Assembly: GCF_001636405.1 (NCBI RefSeq)
Contig: NZ_KV440950.1
Span: 488,001 to 552,000 of the forward strand
DNA length: 64,000 nucleotides
Reading direction: 5' to 3'
DNA from: Peribacillus frigoritolerans
Lineage (GTDB): Bacteria; Bacillota; Bacilli; Bacillales; DSM-1321
The notes below the pieces were generated by a model. It made no database searches. It worked only from the letters and a program-made list of their open reading frames with translations, and was not told where the DNA came from. Shown here piece by piece: positions 1 through 9,273 of the stretch. A program made the position numbers and the translations under genes. The first letter of the stretch is position 1, and every line of letters starts with the position of its first letter.

Positions 1-297
1 AAGGAAACACTTTCCTACCTTTATCAAAATCAGGATAAACTGTCTGGGAAAAGCAGTAATTATCTTTTGCAAATACTAACGATTTATACGGTGGTCTCCG
101 GTATATTCGGAATGAATCTATACATTGAAGATTGGAAAGGGAAATTACCATGGAAAGCGTATATGGATTACACCTTATACGAATGGGTAGCTGTCATTGT
201 AACGACAAGCGGTCTTCTCATTTCGGGCATCCTGGGGTTTTTCTTCCTGAAAAAATGGCTGCAAGAGAAAAAAAGCCGAAAAAAAAGAATGCTTTAA
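1..297 (+). CDS. CorA-family divalent cation transporter, C-terminal fragment
   Basis: The reading frame is open from base 1 and stops at 295-297, so only about the last 98 residues are in the window. They contain the CorA signature G-M-N (bases 109-117) at the end of the first membrane helix, a short acidic loop (YIEDWKG), a second hydrophobic helix and a very basic C-terminus. That is the topology of CorA channels, which take up Mg2+ or related metals as pentamers with the GMN loop as selectivity filter. Upstream sequence is missing, so substrate and exact family member cannot be told. A terminator follows directly. Confidence 0.85.
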   Translation, partial: KETLSYLYQNQDKLSGKSSNYLLQILTIYTVVSGIFGMNLYIEDWKGKLPWKAYMDYTLYEWVAVIVTTSGLLISGILGFFFLKKWLQEKKSRKKRML

Positions 298-330
298 AGT
301 CCTGTACACGATGTACAGGACTTTTGTTTT
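298..330 (+). terminator. Intrinsic terminator after corA-like gene
   Basis: An 11-bp perfect stem (AGTCCTGTACA / TGTACAGGACT) with a 3-base loop is followed by TTTGTTTT, immediately after the stop codon. Confidence 0.9.
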
Positions 331-447
331 AGAAAAAACATGGTTAAATTAGAAAAATGAAGAAATTTGGCATACGAAATCCCCCATTCCCCTAATATTT
401 TGCTAAACTATAGGTATATCAATCTAACTATTCATTAGGAGGAAATC

Positions 448-2454
448 ATGAAGAAACTAGCTTTAGTTTCCAGCTTATTGTTGATGAGCGTATTGTTCCT
501 GGCCGGTTGCTCGGATAAGCCAAGTCCGGAAGAGCGCTTTGCGGCATACACGAAGCTTTGGAATAAACAAGACTTTGCGAAGATGTACGAGTATCTGTCA
601 CCTGAGACAAGGAAAGAAATCAGTGCGGATGAATTTGAGAAGCGTTATGAAAAAATCTATACGGGCATTGAAGCCGACCAATTAAAGGTGGACTATAAAC
701 AGCCAAAAGAAGAAAAAGATCATAAAGATGGAGAAAAGGTAAGCCTTGCATATACCGTAGATATGTCCACTATGGCGGGCGCAGTCAGCTCTGACCATAA
801 AGCGACACTTGTCAAGGAAGGGGAAGGCGAGGAAGAAAATTGGTACATCGAGTGGGATGAGAGCTACATATTCCCTCAATTGGAAGCTGGTGAGAAGGTA
901 TCGGTTGAATCGTATCCAGCCATTCGCGGGGAAATTGTCGATCGAAATGAACGCGGCCTCGCCATGAATGGAACGGTGGCAGAAGTGGGAATCGTGCCAG
1001 AGAAAATGGCCAACGAATCCGAAACAGTTAAAAAGGTCGCTGGAATCCTCAACATGTCCACTGACGAAGTGAATCAGAAATTAAAACAAACATGGGTAAA
1101 GCCAAGTTATTTCGTGCCCATCAAGAAAATGTCAAATGATAATAGTGCAACTTTGGAAAAGCTATTGAGCATTGCCGGGGTATCTGTCAATAATACGGAA
1201 GAGCGCATATATCCGTATAAAGAGGCCACTGCCCATCTAATCGGATATGTCGGTGAGGCATCGGCCGAGGACCTGGAGAAATTGAAAGGAAAAGGATATA
1301 CCGCAAGTGATGTTATTGGCAAGCGAGGTCTTGAGGAAGTGTTGGAAGCGCGGCTTAAAGGCAAACCTGGCGGTAAAATCTTCATTAAAACCGAAGATGG
1401 CGAAGAAAAGGTGATTGCTGAAAAGCCTGCTGAAGAGGGAGAAACAATTACATTGACCATCGACGCCGAGCTTCAAAAGGATATCTTCAAGCAATATAAG
1501 AACGAAACTGGATCGGCATCGGCAATTGATCCGAAGACAGGCGAAACGCTTGCACTTGTTTCAAGTCCGTCATTCGATCCTAATAAATATATTTTCGGAA
1601 TAACGAAAGCAGAACAAAAAGCGCTTGAAGAAGACCCGAAAAAACCACTTCTGAACCGCTTCAGTTCGACGTTTGCACCTGGTTCAACCATTAAGGCCCT
1701 CACTGCGGCGATCGCCTTGAAAAATGGTGTGGATCCGAAAGAGTCGATCAATATCCAAGGGAAAACGTGGGCCAAATCGACATGGAAAGATCATTCCATT
1801 ACAAGGGTTTCGGACCCTGGAGTTCCAATCGATATGGAAAAGGCATTAATTTATTCAGACAACATTTACTTTGCCCAAAAAGCTCTCGGGCTTGGAAAGG
1901 AAAAATTCACGAATGGACTCAAGGCTTTCGGATTTGATGAGTCTTTGAATTATGATTATCCGATCAAAGCATCGAGCATTGGCAAGATCGACAGTGAGGG
2001 AAGATTGGCAGATGCCGGATATGGTCAAGCGCAAGTTCAAATGAGCACGCTCCACCTCGCCATGACTTATTCAGCCTTCTTGAATGAAGGAAACATTCCT
2101 GCACCTTTCTTAATAACTGGAGATAAAATAGAAAAGAAAATATGGAAAGAAAATGCGATATCAGCAGACCAAGCGAATCAGGTCACCAAGATGTTGACAC
2201 AAGTAGTGGAGCATCCTAAGGGAAGCGGACATGGAATAGCTGATCTTGGCATCAAAATCGCTGCCAAAACGGGAACTGCTGAAATCAAGGCATCCAAAAA
2301 CGCGGACGGAACAGAAAACGGCTGGTTTGTTGCCATGGACACAGAAGACCCGGAACTTCTCATGGCATGGATGATGGAAGATGTAAAAGGACGAGGCGGC
2401 AGCCATGTCGTTGTCGACCAAATGAAACCGGTGTTGAAGAAGTACTTAAAGTAA
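448..2454 (+). CDS. pbpC: Penicillin-binding protein 3 (class B transpeptidase lipoprotein)
   Basis: The 668-residue product begins with a lipoprotein signal peptide (lipobox L-A-G-C, lipidated Cys21), then an NTF2-like MecA_N domain (about 25-145), a PBP dimerisation domain (about 150-315) and a transpeptidase domain. The three active-site motifs are intact: S-T-I-K with nucleophile Ser413, S-D-N and K-T-G-T. It cross-links peptidoglycan on the outer face of the membrane. Length and architecture match B. subtilis PbpC (PBP3), the MecA-like low-beta-lactam-affinity group. The start has a strong AGGAGG ribosome binding site. The gene stands alone between terminators. Resistance properties cannot be read from sequence. 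Confidence 0.92.
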   Translation: MKKLALVSSLLLMSVLFLAGCSDKPSPEERFAAYTKLWNKQDFAKMYEYLSPETRKEISADEFEKRYEKIYTGIEADQLKVDYKQPKEEKDHKDGEKVSLAYTVDMSTMAGAVSSDHKATLVKEGEGEEENWYIEWDESYIFPQLEAGEKVSVESYPAIRGEIVDRNERGLAMNGTVAEVGIVPEKMANESETVKKVAGILNMSTDEVNQKLKQTWVKPSYFVPIKKMSNDNSATLEKLLSIAGVSVNNTEERIYPYKEATAHLIGYVGEASAEDLEKLKGKGYTASDVIGKRGLEEVLEARLKGKPGGKIFIKTEDGEEKVIAEKPAEEGETITLTIDAELQKDIFKQYKNETGSASAIDPKTGETLALVSSPSFDPNKYIFGITKAEQKALEEDPKKPLLNRFSSTFAPGSTIKALTAAIALKNGVDPKESINIQGKTWAKSTWKDHSITRVSDPGVPIDMEKALIYSDNIYFAQKALGLGKEKFTNGLKAFGFDESLNYDYPIKASSIGKIDSEGRLADAGYGQAQVQMSTLHLAMTYSAFLNEGNIPAPFLITGDKIEKKIWKENAISADQANQVTKMLTQVVEHPKGSGHGIADLGIKIAAKTGTAEIKASKNADGTENGWFVAMDTEDPELLMAWMMEDVKGRGGSHVVVDQMKPVLKKYLK

Positions 2455-2498
2455 AGAAAAAAGTCACCCATCTGAACTGGGCAAGCATTTAACATTAA

Positions 2499-2538
2499 AA
2501 AGCAGGACATTGGCTTCTTCCATGTCCTGCTTTATTTT
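2499..2538 (+). terminator. Intrinsic terminator of pbpC
   Basis: A 12-bp perfect stem (AAAGCAGGACAT / ATGTCCTGCTTT) with an 11-base loop is followed by a T-rich tail. Confidence 0.85.
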
Positions 2539-2774
2539 GGTTGTGTTCTAATTTATGGCGGCAATGAAGCTGGATTTGAAGGAGAATGGGTCGTGCATAC
2601 AGAATGTAAAAAGGGAGTTCAATAACTTGCTAGTATACTCGGGACGTCCTGAAATCATGATGTTTACAGAGTGACATCATCCAGGCCGTTATGTTACCAC
2701 ATGCCGATGGATTGAATGGGATTAATTCAAAAATCCTTGAAAGATGAATAGAATGGGAATGAGGATGAAAAGGA
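2539..2774. other. Intergenic region, nothing recognised
   Basis: Between the pbpC terminator and the SpoIID/LytB gene. I see no convincing ORF, repeat or RNA motif; only the purine-rich leader of the downstream gene is apparent. Confidence 0.5.
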
Positions 2775-4844
2775 ATGAAAAGATTAAAGTATTTGTTTAT
2801 CGCTTTCTTTATCACTTTTTTTGCATTTCCTTCTCATGAAGCGACGGCAGCAGAAAAAAATTCAACGATGGAAGTGAAACTGAAGAATTATTTGGGCAAT
2901 AGAACCAGTGCCGAAATAACGGCAACCGGGGACTACCGTACATCAAGGGGAGAGTTATTCATAAAGGCGGGGGAAAATCTGACTTTGAAAGTGGAGTCGG
3001 CTAAACTTGCCGTATACAAAGGAACTAAGAAAAAGGGATCTTATGCTTCTTTTAAGGTAATACCAGTTAAACCTGATTCTTCATTATCCATAAACGGCCG
3101 TCCGTATCAAGGCTCATTTTCATTTACAGCGGAGGACGGTTACATCCGGCCGATCAATACTGTTTATATGGAAGATTACCTAAAGGGCGTCGTCCCGCTG
3201 GAGATGCCTGCACTATGGCACTCCGAAGCCTTAAAAGCACAGGCGATTGCTGCCCGGACCTATGCACTTCGCCATCAATCCACAATAATTGATGATACGG
3301 TTTCTTACCAAGTATATGGCGGGGCTGCCGGTCACTATCGAACTAATTCTGCCATTGAGCAGACGAAGGGCATGATAATCAAGCATGATGGCGAAATAAT
3401 CGAAGCGTTCTTTTCCTCAAGCAATGGAGGAATGACCGAATCGAATTCAAATGTTTGGTCAAGTGGCAACCCCCTTGCATATTTATCTATAAAAGAAGAT
3501 TTCTATGATCCGAAAACCAGTTGGGAGATAACGCTGGACAAGCAGCAAATCGACCTTTCAAAAATGGACTTAGCTAAACCGGAAGAATGGTGGACAAGTG
3601 TAGAGGAAAAAGATAAAACGGTTGTGCCGAAGCTTAAGGCTTGGCTGAAGAATAATGGATATGCGCAGAAAGATATTAAAATAACGGAGATTCCCTTGTT
3701 AACATTTTCAAATGAGAAAACGGGAGGCCGTGTAACGAAAGGCTCCATCCAATTGAATTTCTATGTAAGGGACCTCGTTGATGACCGGGGAAAGCTTTTG
3801 CCGCAAACGGTTAAGCTTACTAATGTATCAGCTTCCAAAATCAGGAGCATGGTGGGGCAAGAGGTGATGAAAAGCTATCTGGTTGACCATTCATCCTCCG
3901 ATCACTCCAAAATTTCTATTAAAGGATCAGGATATGGGCATGGTGTCGGGCTAAGTCAGTTTGGGGCGAAAAACAGAGCGGAAGCAGGACAATCCTATCT
4001 AGATATTTTGGGATTTTATTATCCTGACACAACTATAGAAAGGGAATATGGACCAGGCGCGGGATTTAAAACGGATCTTGTCGCCAAGTCAGAACCGAAT
4101 TCAGTAAGCATGAAAGCGAAAACGGATCATGTCAATGATGAGGTTGGAATCACATACTCCCTAAAAGAAGATACTGTGGTTACACTTACGATTAAAGATG
4201 GTAAAGGGAAATCTATAGCTACCCCAGTCCGTGACCAAACAATGAAAAAGGGTACCCATTCAGCAATCTGGAACACAAAAGCGGTGAGTAACGGTACATA
4301 TAAAGCAGAAATATCTACAATGGACCGCAACGGGAATGAAGGTTTGGCAACAATGCCGATTAAGATCAGTAAAGATACGTCGGCACCGAAAATCACCGAT
4401 GTCAAAAAATCGGGGGACTATAGTACCGAAAAAGCGAACATAACATATATAATTAATGAAAACGCTAATGTAACAGTGGAAATCAAGAACAGTAAAGGGA
4501 AGGTTGTCGGTATCCTTTCTGAAAGGCCGTTCAGTAAAGGCAGGCAATCAGCAACATGGGATTTCAAAAATATGTCCAGCGGCATATTTACGGTGACAAT
4601 CTCAGCTAAGGATAAGAGTGACAATCAGAAAACCATTTCAACGAAAATCTCGATTAGGAAGACGACGGGAATAGTGACAGCAAGCGAATTATATATTAAA
4701 GAAAATAGAAATGCATCTTCTGAAACGGTTGGGAATCTATACAGGGACCAATCTGTAACGATCCTGGCTCAACAAGATGAGTGGTACAAAGTGAAAAAGG
4801 GAAGCCAAATTGGGTATGTATTAAAAAAACATATAAAAAAATGA
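2775..4844 (+). CDS. SpoIID/LytB-domain wall protein with Ig-like repeats and SH3 domain
   Basis: A 689-residue secreted protein with an N-terminal signal peptide ending near A-T-A-A (about residue 26). A SpoIID/LytB domain spans about 125-420, including P-L-E-M (Glu143, equivalent to the catalytic Glu of SpoIID lytic transglycosylases), E-A-L-K-A-Q-A-I-A-A-R-T-Y, and the Q-F-G-A motif near 390. Two FlgD/Ig-like repeats follow (about 440-535 and 540-630), then a bacterial SH3 domain (about 632-689) that probably binds the wall. SpoIID cleaves denuded glycan strands and LytB acts as an amidase enhancer; which applies here is not decidable. The extracellular repeats make it unlike sporulation SpoIID and more like a vegetative wall-remodelling factor. 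Confidence 0.85.
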   Translation: MKRLKYLFIAFFITFFAFPSHEATAAEKNSTMEVKLKNYLGNRTSAEITATGDYRTSRGELFIKAGENLTLKVESAKLAVYKGTKKKGSYASFKVIPVKPDSSLSINGRPYQGSFSFTAEDGYIRPINTVYMEDYLKGVVPLEMPALWHSEALKAQAIAARTYALRHQSTIIDDTVSYQVYGGAAGHYRTNSAIEQTKGMIIKHDGEIIEAFFSSSNGGMTESNSNVWSSGNPLAYLSIKEDFYDPKTSWEITLDKQQIDLSKMDLAKPEEWWTSVEEKDKTVVPKLKAWLKNNGYAQKDIKITEIPLLTFSNEKTGGRVTKGSIQLNFYVRDLVDDRGKLLPQTVKLTNVSASKIRSMVGQEVMKSYLVDHSSSDHSKISIKGSGYGHGVGLSQFGAKNRAEAGQSYLDILGFYYPDTTIEREYGPGAGFKTDLVAKSEPNSVSMKAKTDHVNDEVGITYSLKEDTVVTLTIKDGKGKSIATPVRDQTMKKGTHSAIWNTKAVSNGTYKAEISTMDRNGNEGLATMPIKISKDTSAPKITDVKKSGDYSTEKANITYIINENANVTVEIKNSKGKVVGILSERPFSKGRQSATWDFKNMSSGIFTVTISAKDKSDNQKTISTKISIRKTTGIVTASELYIKENRNASSETVGNLYRDQSVTILAQQDEWYKVKKGSQIGYVLKKHIKK

Positions 4845-4852
4845 GTGAGCAG

Positions 4853-4877
4853 GACGTCAATCATGGCGTCTTTTTTT
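4853..4877 (+). terminator. Intrinsic terminator after SpoIID/LytB gene
   Basis: A 6-bp stem (GACGTC / GGCGTC with one G-U pair) and a 6-base loop are followed by seven T residues, just after the stop codon. Confidence 0.75.
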
Positions 4878-4913
4878 GCTCTACTTTATTATGGCATCAT
4901 GACTCTTCATCAT

Positions 4914-5131
4914 CACGAGTAAATGGACTAAATTCACGAGTAAAGCACAGATTTACGAGTAAATGCACCAAATTCACGAGTAAAAGGCGGAAACTCACGA
5001 GTAAATGGACTAAATTCACGAGTAAAAGGCCCGAACTCACGAATAAAGCACGGATTCACGAGTATACGCACCAAATTCACGAGTAAAAGGCGGAAACTCA
5101 CGAGTAAATGCATTAAACTCGTGAGTAATGC
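4914..5131. repeat. 21-bp degenerate tandem repeat array with a 103-bp higher-order period
   Basis: A core CACGAGTAAA recurs at 4914, 4935, 4954, 4975, 4996, 5017, 5038, 5057, 5078 and 5099. Spacing is 21 bp, with two 19-bp units. The variable linkers fall into types: TGGACTAAATT, GCACAGATT or GCACGGATT, GCACCAAATT, and GGCGGAAACT. The block starting at 4935 is repeated 103 bp later at 5038, so the array grew by duplication of a five-unit block. The last unit at about 5115-5124 carries the core in inverted form (ACTCGTGAGT). The period is mostly a multiple of three, so ORFs run through it on both strands, but no ribosome binding site supports translation. Confidence 0.9.
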
Positions 5132-5190
5132 CCGCAAACTTCGCCATAACTTGAGTTAACGGACGTTAATCAAAATGAAAATGAGAATCT

Positions 5191-5219
5191 TAAAAGAGGA
5201 ATGAATGCATTCACTCCTC
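5191..5219 (-). terminator. Probable terminator of the alkaline phosphatase gene
   Basis: On the minus strand a long near-palindrome, GAGGAGTGAATG followed by CATTCATTCCTC, overlaps the stop codon and is followed by TTTTAAG. Confidence 0.6.
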
Positions 5220-6638
5220 CTTTGTTTTATGCTGACCGGGTGTGAACGGAACACCGGCGGCTTTTGTGATGATTTTTGAGATATCGGTATTTTCAATGAC
5301 TCCATCAAAGGCTTCACTGCCTGGACCGGAGGCGAAAACGGGAATCATATTGGCTGTGTGTCCTCCTGTGGAACTGGCCGCCCGTATGCTTCGATCAGCT
5401 ACGCCCGCCTTATGGTGCCTGGCGATGGTGCTACCGATTTCCCAATCGATTTGATGCTTTGGATAGACAAGCGTTTTATTCTTTTTTACGTTATCGATGA
5501 ATTGATCGACTTCTTGATCCGTAAGGGATATATGTGCATACTTCTTGAATGTGGAAACGACACTTTCTGGTTTGATTTCATTATTTTTATCGAATGTAAG
5601 CTGTTTGGACATATATTCAGATGAAACCCTGATTTTTTTCAATGCCGTGATATCCATTGTTTCAGAAGCGGAGGTCCCCATTGTTTCGTGGTCTGCAAGT
5701 ACAACGATCAACGTATCATTTCGATTTTTTGCCCAATCTACAACCTCTTTTACGGTTTGGTCAAATTCGATTGTTTCTTTCCATATTCCAGTGATGTCGG
5801 CTGCATGCTCCATATGGTCAATACGCGCACCTTCGGCCATCAAGAAGAATCCCTTATCACCCCGGGATAAAATATCCAATGCTTTGGATGTCATTTCGGG
5901 GAGGGATGGCTCTTGGGAATGTAATACTTCTTTATCCAGTTTGAAATTCATATAGGTAGGGTGAAATAATCCTAAAAGTTTTGCCGGATTATTAATGGAA
6001 CTAAGTTCTTCTTTAGTCGTCGTAATCCCATAGCCAGCTTGTTTAAATTTGGCAATTAAATCCTCGCCATTCTGCTTATCCGCCTCGAAATAGCTGGCAC
6101 CACCGCCGAGAATGACGTCAATCCTGTTATCAAAGAGCTGCCTCGCGATATTTGCGCCACCTGTCCAGCGGTTAGGCACACTTGCACCAAAGGCAGCGGG
6201 TGTGGCATCGACTACCATATTGGTTGAGATGATCCCGACTTTTTTGCCATTGTTCTGAAAGGCATCCAATACACTATCCACCTCGGAACCATTGGCATCG
6301 ACACCGATTGATTCATTGTTGGTTTTTATACCAGTGGCAATCGCCGACCCTCCTGCCGCCGAGTCAGTGACGTAATTATTGGCGGAATAGGTGCGCATCA
6401 GGGCGACATGCTCCAGTTTTTCCAAATGTAGTACACCTGTCTTTCCATATTCCAATTGCCGGGCAATTTCTATTGCCCCTAGCCCCATGCCGTCGCCAAT
6501 CAGCAATATGACATTCTTGGGGGGGGTTCTTGTTTCTGCTTGAATAGGGGGGCTCATGCTAATAAAGAAAATTATAAGAACGAATAATCCAAAGCGGTGT
6601 GGCGGCTGTACGAGTTTATATCTGGATGTCTTATTCAT
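5211..6638 (-). CDS. Alkaline phosphatase, PhoA-type
   Basis: A 475-residue exported phosphomonoesterase of the PhoA family. After a basic, hydrophobic N-terminus acting as signal peptide, the core starts with N-V-I-L-L-I-G-D-G-M-G (metal-binding Asp). It continues with T-D-S-A-A-G-G (nucleophile Ser93), a D-H-E metal motif near 330 and a late G-H-T-A-N motif, so the zinc/magnesium centres look complete. It probably releases phosphate from organic esters outside the membrane. I chose the ATG at 6638 because GGAGG lies 8 bases upstream and the signal peptide begins there; a longer in-frame reading to 6779 has no such site. It is divergent from secA2. The paralogue (phoA, phoB or phoD-like) cannot be fixed. 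Confidence 0.88.
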   Translation of the reverse strand: MNKTSRYKLVQPPHRFGLFVLIIFFISMSPPIQAETRTPPKNVILLIGDGMGLGAIEIARQLEYGKTGVLHLEKLEHVALMRTYSANNYVTDSAAGGSAIATGIKTNNESIGVDANGSEVDSVLDAFQNNGKKVGIISTNMVVDATPAAFGASVPNRWTGGANIARQLFDNRIDVILGGGASYFEADKQNGEDLIAKFKQAGYGITTTKEELSSINNPAKLLGLFHPTYMNFKLDKEVLHSQEPSLPEMTSKALDILSRGDKGFFLMAEGARIDHMEHAADITGIWKETIEFDQTVKEVVDWAKNRNDTLIVVLADHETMGTSASETMDITALKKIRVSSEYMSKQLTFDKNNEIKPESVVSTFKKYAHISLTDQEVDQFIDNVKKNKTLVYPKHQIDWEIGSTIARHHKAGVADRSIRAASSTGGHTANMIPVFASGPGSEAFDGVIENTDISKIITKAAGVPFTPGQHKTKEE

Positions 6639-6691
6639 CTGAAATCCTCCATTGGGTGAAAGTCTTCCTATTATTTGTTTAAATCGATAAA

Positions 6692-6725
6692 AAAACTCCT
6701 CCCTGATATTAAGGATGGAGCTAGT
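6692..6725 (-). promoter_or_regulatory. Terminator-like hairpin in the phosphatase leader
   Basis: On the minus strand, CTCC-AT-CC and GG-GA-GGAG form a stem followed by seven T residues, about 55 bases before the chosen start codon. It has the form of an intrinsic terminator but sits in a 5' leader, so it may act as an attenuator. Function is inferred only. Confidence 0.4.
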
Positions 6726-6894
6726 CTTTTTAGCATGGTTAGCGGCATCGAGTCGGTTTTTGTATAATTTGTCTTTCAAAAAAATAAAGAATTTCTATAT
6801 AATTACAATATGAAGGCGGAAATTTATAAACAGTAAATACATAACTGATATAATTTCACTAAAGGTCAATTGAATTAATAGGAGAGAAAACCCC

Positions 6895-9273
6895 ATGCTA
6901 TCCAGTATGAAAAAGTTCTTCAAAGAAGGTTCTAAAGACTTGAAGAGAATTTATAAGTTGGTAGAAGAAGTGAATCGGCTAGAGGGTAAATATGAAAAAT
7001 ATTCAGATCTGGAATTAAGCGAAATGAAGAATAGATTTAAAAGCATTTTGGATGCTGGTGATAATATTTTGGATATACAAGCCGAAGCTTTTGCGGTCGT
7101 GAGGGAGGCTTCCAAGCGAGTATTGAATCTTAGGCACCATGATGTTCAGCTTGCAGGCGGTTTTGTCCTGAGTGAAGGGGGCATTGCCCAAATGAATACG
7201 GGCGAGGGAAAGACGCTTGTCTCTACATTGCCTAGCTATTTACATGCACTGTTCGGTAACGGTGTCCATATAATAACGGCCAATGAATATTTGGCCAAAC
7301 GTGATAAAGAGTCAATGGGACAAATTCTTGAATTTCTAGGATTGACGGTCGGTTTGAACATTTCCCAAATGGGACCTTCCGCGAAACGTGAAGCATATGC
7401 GGCAGATATCACGTATGGGACGGCAACAGAGTTCGGTTTTGATTATTTGCGTGATAATCTGGTTTATCGAAGGGAAGACAAGGTTCAAAGAGGACACCGA
7501 TTTGCCATTGTCGATGAGGTTGACAGCATCTTGATTGATGAAGCGAGGACACCATTAATCATTGCGGGCAGGGCAAACGACGGGACTGAGCTTTACCAGA
7601 TCACGGCGCAAATCATGAAGACATTTATAGAAAAGGATGATTACGAGATTTCCGTCGAGTCAAGGTCCGCCTTCTTCACGGATCAAGGTGCTTCCAAGAT
7701 TGAAGAGGCCTTTGGCATCGACAATCTGTATGGAATGGAGCATCAAGAGTTATTACATAATGTTACACAGGCGCTGAAAGCGCGGGCAATCATGAAATTG
7801 GATGTGGACTACATTGTCATCGATGGAAAGATTGCAATCATCGATAAATTCACAGGCAGGGTGATGGAAGGGCGAAGCTTCAGTGACGGGCTGCATCAAG
7901 CCATTGAGGCAAAAGAGGGATTGGAGATTTCCGAAGAGAATGAAACACAGGCTATGATTTCCGTCCAAAATTATTTTCGATTATATCATTCAATGTCTGG
8001 GATGACAGGGAGTGCCATACCATCAAAGTCTGAATTCCAGGAAATATATCAGCTCCCCGTCATTGAAATTCCAACTAATGAGCCAATTATTCGAGTGGAT
8101 GAGGTTGATTTGCTTTATAAAGATGAAACAAGCAAAATCAACAAAATCGTTACGGAAGTAAAACGGATCCATGATGAAGGCAGACCTATCCTGATCGGGA
8201 CGACCTCCATTGAGCAATCTGAAAAAATTTCGGTTCAACTGGATAATCGGAAAATTAAACATCAAATCCTTAATGCGAAGACGGAAGAGGATGAAGCGGA
8301 GATCATTGCGAATGCCGGGCAAAAAAAACAGGTGATGCTGGCCACGAACATGGCTGGGAGAGGGACGGATATATTACTTGGGAATGATGTCAAGGAATTG
8401 GGCGGCCTTCATATTATCGGGACGGAGCGACACGAAAGCCGTCGGATCGATATGCAGTTAAGAGGACGCTCCGGGCGGCAGGGTGATCCTGGTTCAACAC
8501 AATTCATCATTTCTTTGGAAGATGATTTATTTCATTACTATGATGAAGAAGAAATGGGACGTTATATCAAGAAAATCAAAACGGATGAAAATGGGGTGGT
8601 GCTGGGCCCTGCACCCGATAAATTCGTTAAAATGGTTCAGGAAACGGTAGAGCAGATGCATCAATCAAGCCGATATCACTTATTGAAGTTGGAACATGCA
8701 TTAAATGAGCAGAGTAAAATCATCTATGCAATGAGAGATCGGATTCTTGATATGAAGCCTGAACGGATTTCGGCCATTTTACTTGAATACATCGTAAAAT
8801 ACATTACTCGGCTCACAGTGAAATATGACCGTGAACATATAGCGGAGCCTGACTCCTCTGCCTTAATTGAGGAGCTAACCTTTGTTTTGCTGTCGTTAGG
8901 TTGGCAGGAAAGTGATTTGAAGGATATAGAAGGCCAAATTGAAGGAAGGGTGTTGGAGGCTTTAGGTGAATGGGAATCGAGACTGGTGATCTTTCAAGAC
9001 GATGCAGAATGGGGAAACCAGTTGCGCGCTTTCATGCTGCAGCACATCGATACAAATTGGATGAACCATTTAGATGAAATGAACAGTTTGAAGGAAGGCA
9101 TTGGTTTAAGCGAATATGGTCAGCAGGACCCATATGCGTTGTTTGAAAAAGCAGCTCTCAGTCAATTCAACCTTCTATTAAGTAAAATTGAGGCGGAGAT
9201 AAGCATCCGTTTTATGGAATATATGAAAAGCAATCAGCAAGATGCAGCTTCTTTGGAGGGGGAGGAACGATGA
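6895..9273 (+). CDS. secA2: Accessory Sec translocase ATPase SecA2
   Basis: A 792-residue SecA-family motor, clearly diverged from the canonical SecA at 43858. It keeps the Walker A motif (T-G-E-G-K-T, near residue 102), the DEAD-like D-E-V-D segment, the preprotein cross-linking region and the helicase motif region M-A-G-R-G-T-D. It lacks the C-terminal linker and zinc-binding CxCxGSGKKYKxC tail present in SecA. This matches the Bacillus SecA2 class, which in B. anthracis helps export S-layer proteins. The start follows GGAGAG. The stop overlaps the start of the SLAP-domain gene by 4 bases, indicating translational coupling. No S-layer substrate gene is in the window. Confidence 0.9.
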   Translation: MLSSMKKFFKEGSKDLKRIYKLVEEVNRLEGKYEKYSDLELSEMKNRFKSILDAGDNILDIQAEAFAVVREASKRVLNLRHHDVQLAGGFVLSEGGIAQMNTGEGKTLVSTLPSYLHALFGNGVHIITANEYLAKRDKESMGQILEFLGLTVGLNISQMGPSAKREAYAADITYGTATEFGFDYLRDNLVYRREDKVQRGHRFAIVDEVDSILIDEARTPLIIAGRANDGTELYQITAQIMKTFIEKDDYEISVESRSAFFTDQGASKIEEAFGIDNLYGMEHQELLHNVTQALKARAIMKLDVDYIVIDGKIAIIDKFTGRVMEGRSFSDGLHQAIEAKEGLEISEENETQAMISVQNYFRLYHSMSGMTGSAIPSKSEFQEIYQLPVIEIPTNEPIIRVDEVDLLYKDETSKINKIVTEVKRIHDEGRPILIGTTSIEQSEKISVQLDNRKIKHQILNAKTEEDEAEIIANAGQKKQVMLATNMAGRGTDILLGNDVKELGGLHIIGTERHESRRIDMQLRGRSGRQGDPGSTQFIISLEDDLFHYYDEEEMGRYIKKIKTDENGVVLGPAPDKFVKMVQETVEQMHQSSRYHLLKLEHALNEQSKIIYAMRDRILDMKPERISAILLEYIVKYITRLTVKYDREHIAEPDSSALIEELTFVLLSLGWQESDLKDIEGQIEGRVLEALGEWESRLVIFQDDAEWGNQLRAFMLQHIDTNWMNHLDEMNSLKEGIGLSEYGQQDPYALFEKAALSQFNLLLSKIEAEISIRFMEYMKSNQQDAASLEGEER

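Noticed and set aside
4914-5131. CRISPR array
   Set aside because: Units are 19-21 bp with 9-12 bp variable parts that recur; there are no unique 30-bp spacers and no cas genes.
4781-5137. Proteins encoded through the 21-bp repeat on either strand
   Set aside because: Frames stay open only because the period is a multiple of three; no ribosome binding site, and the plus frame begins inside the SpoIID/LytB gene.
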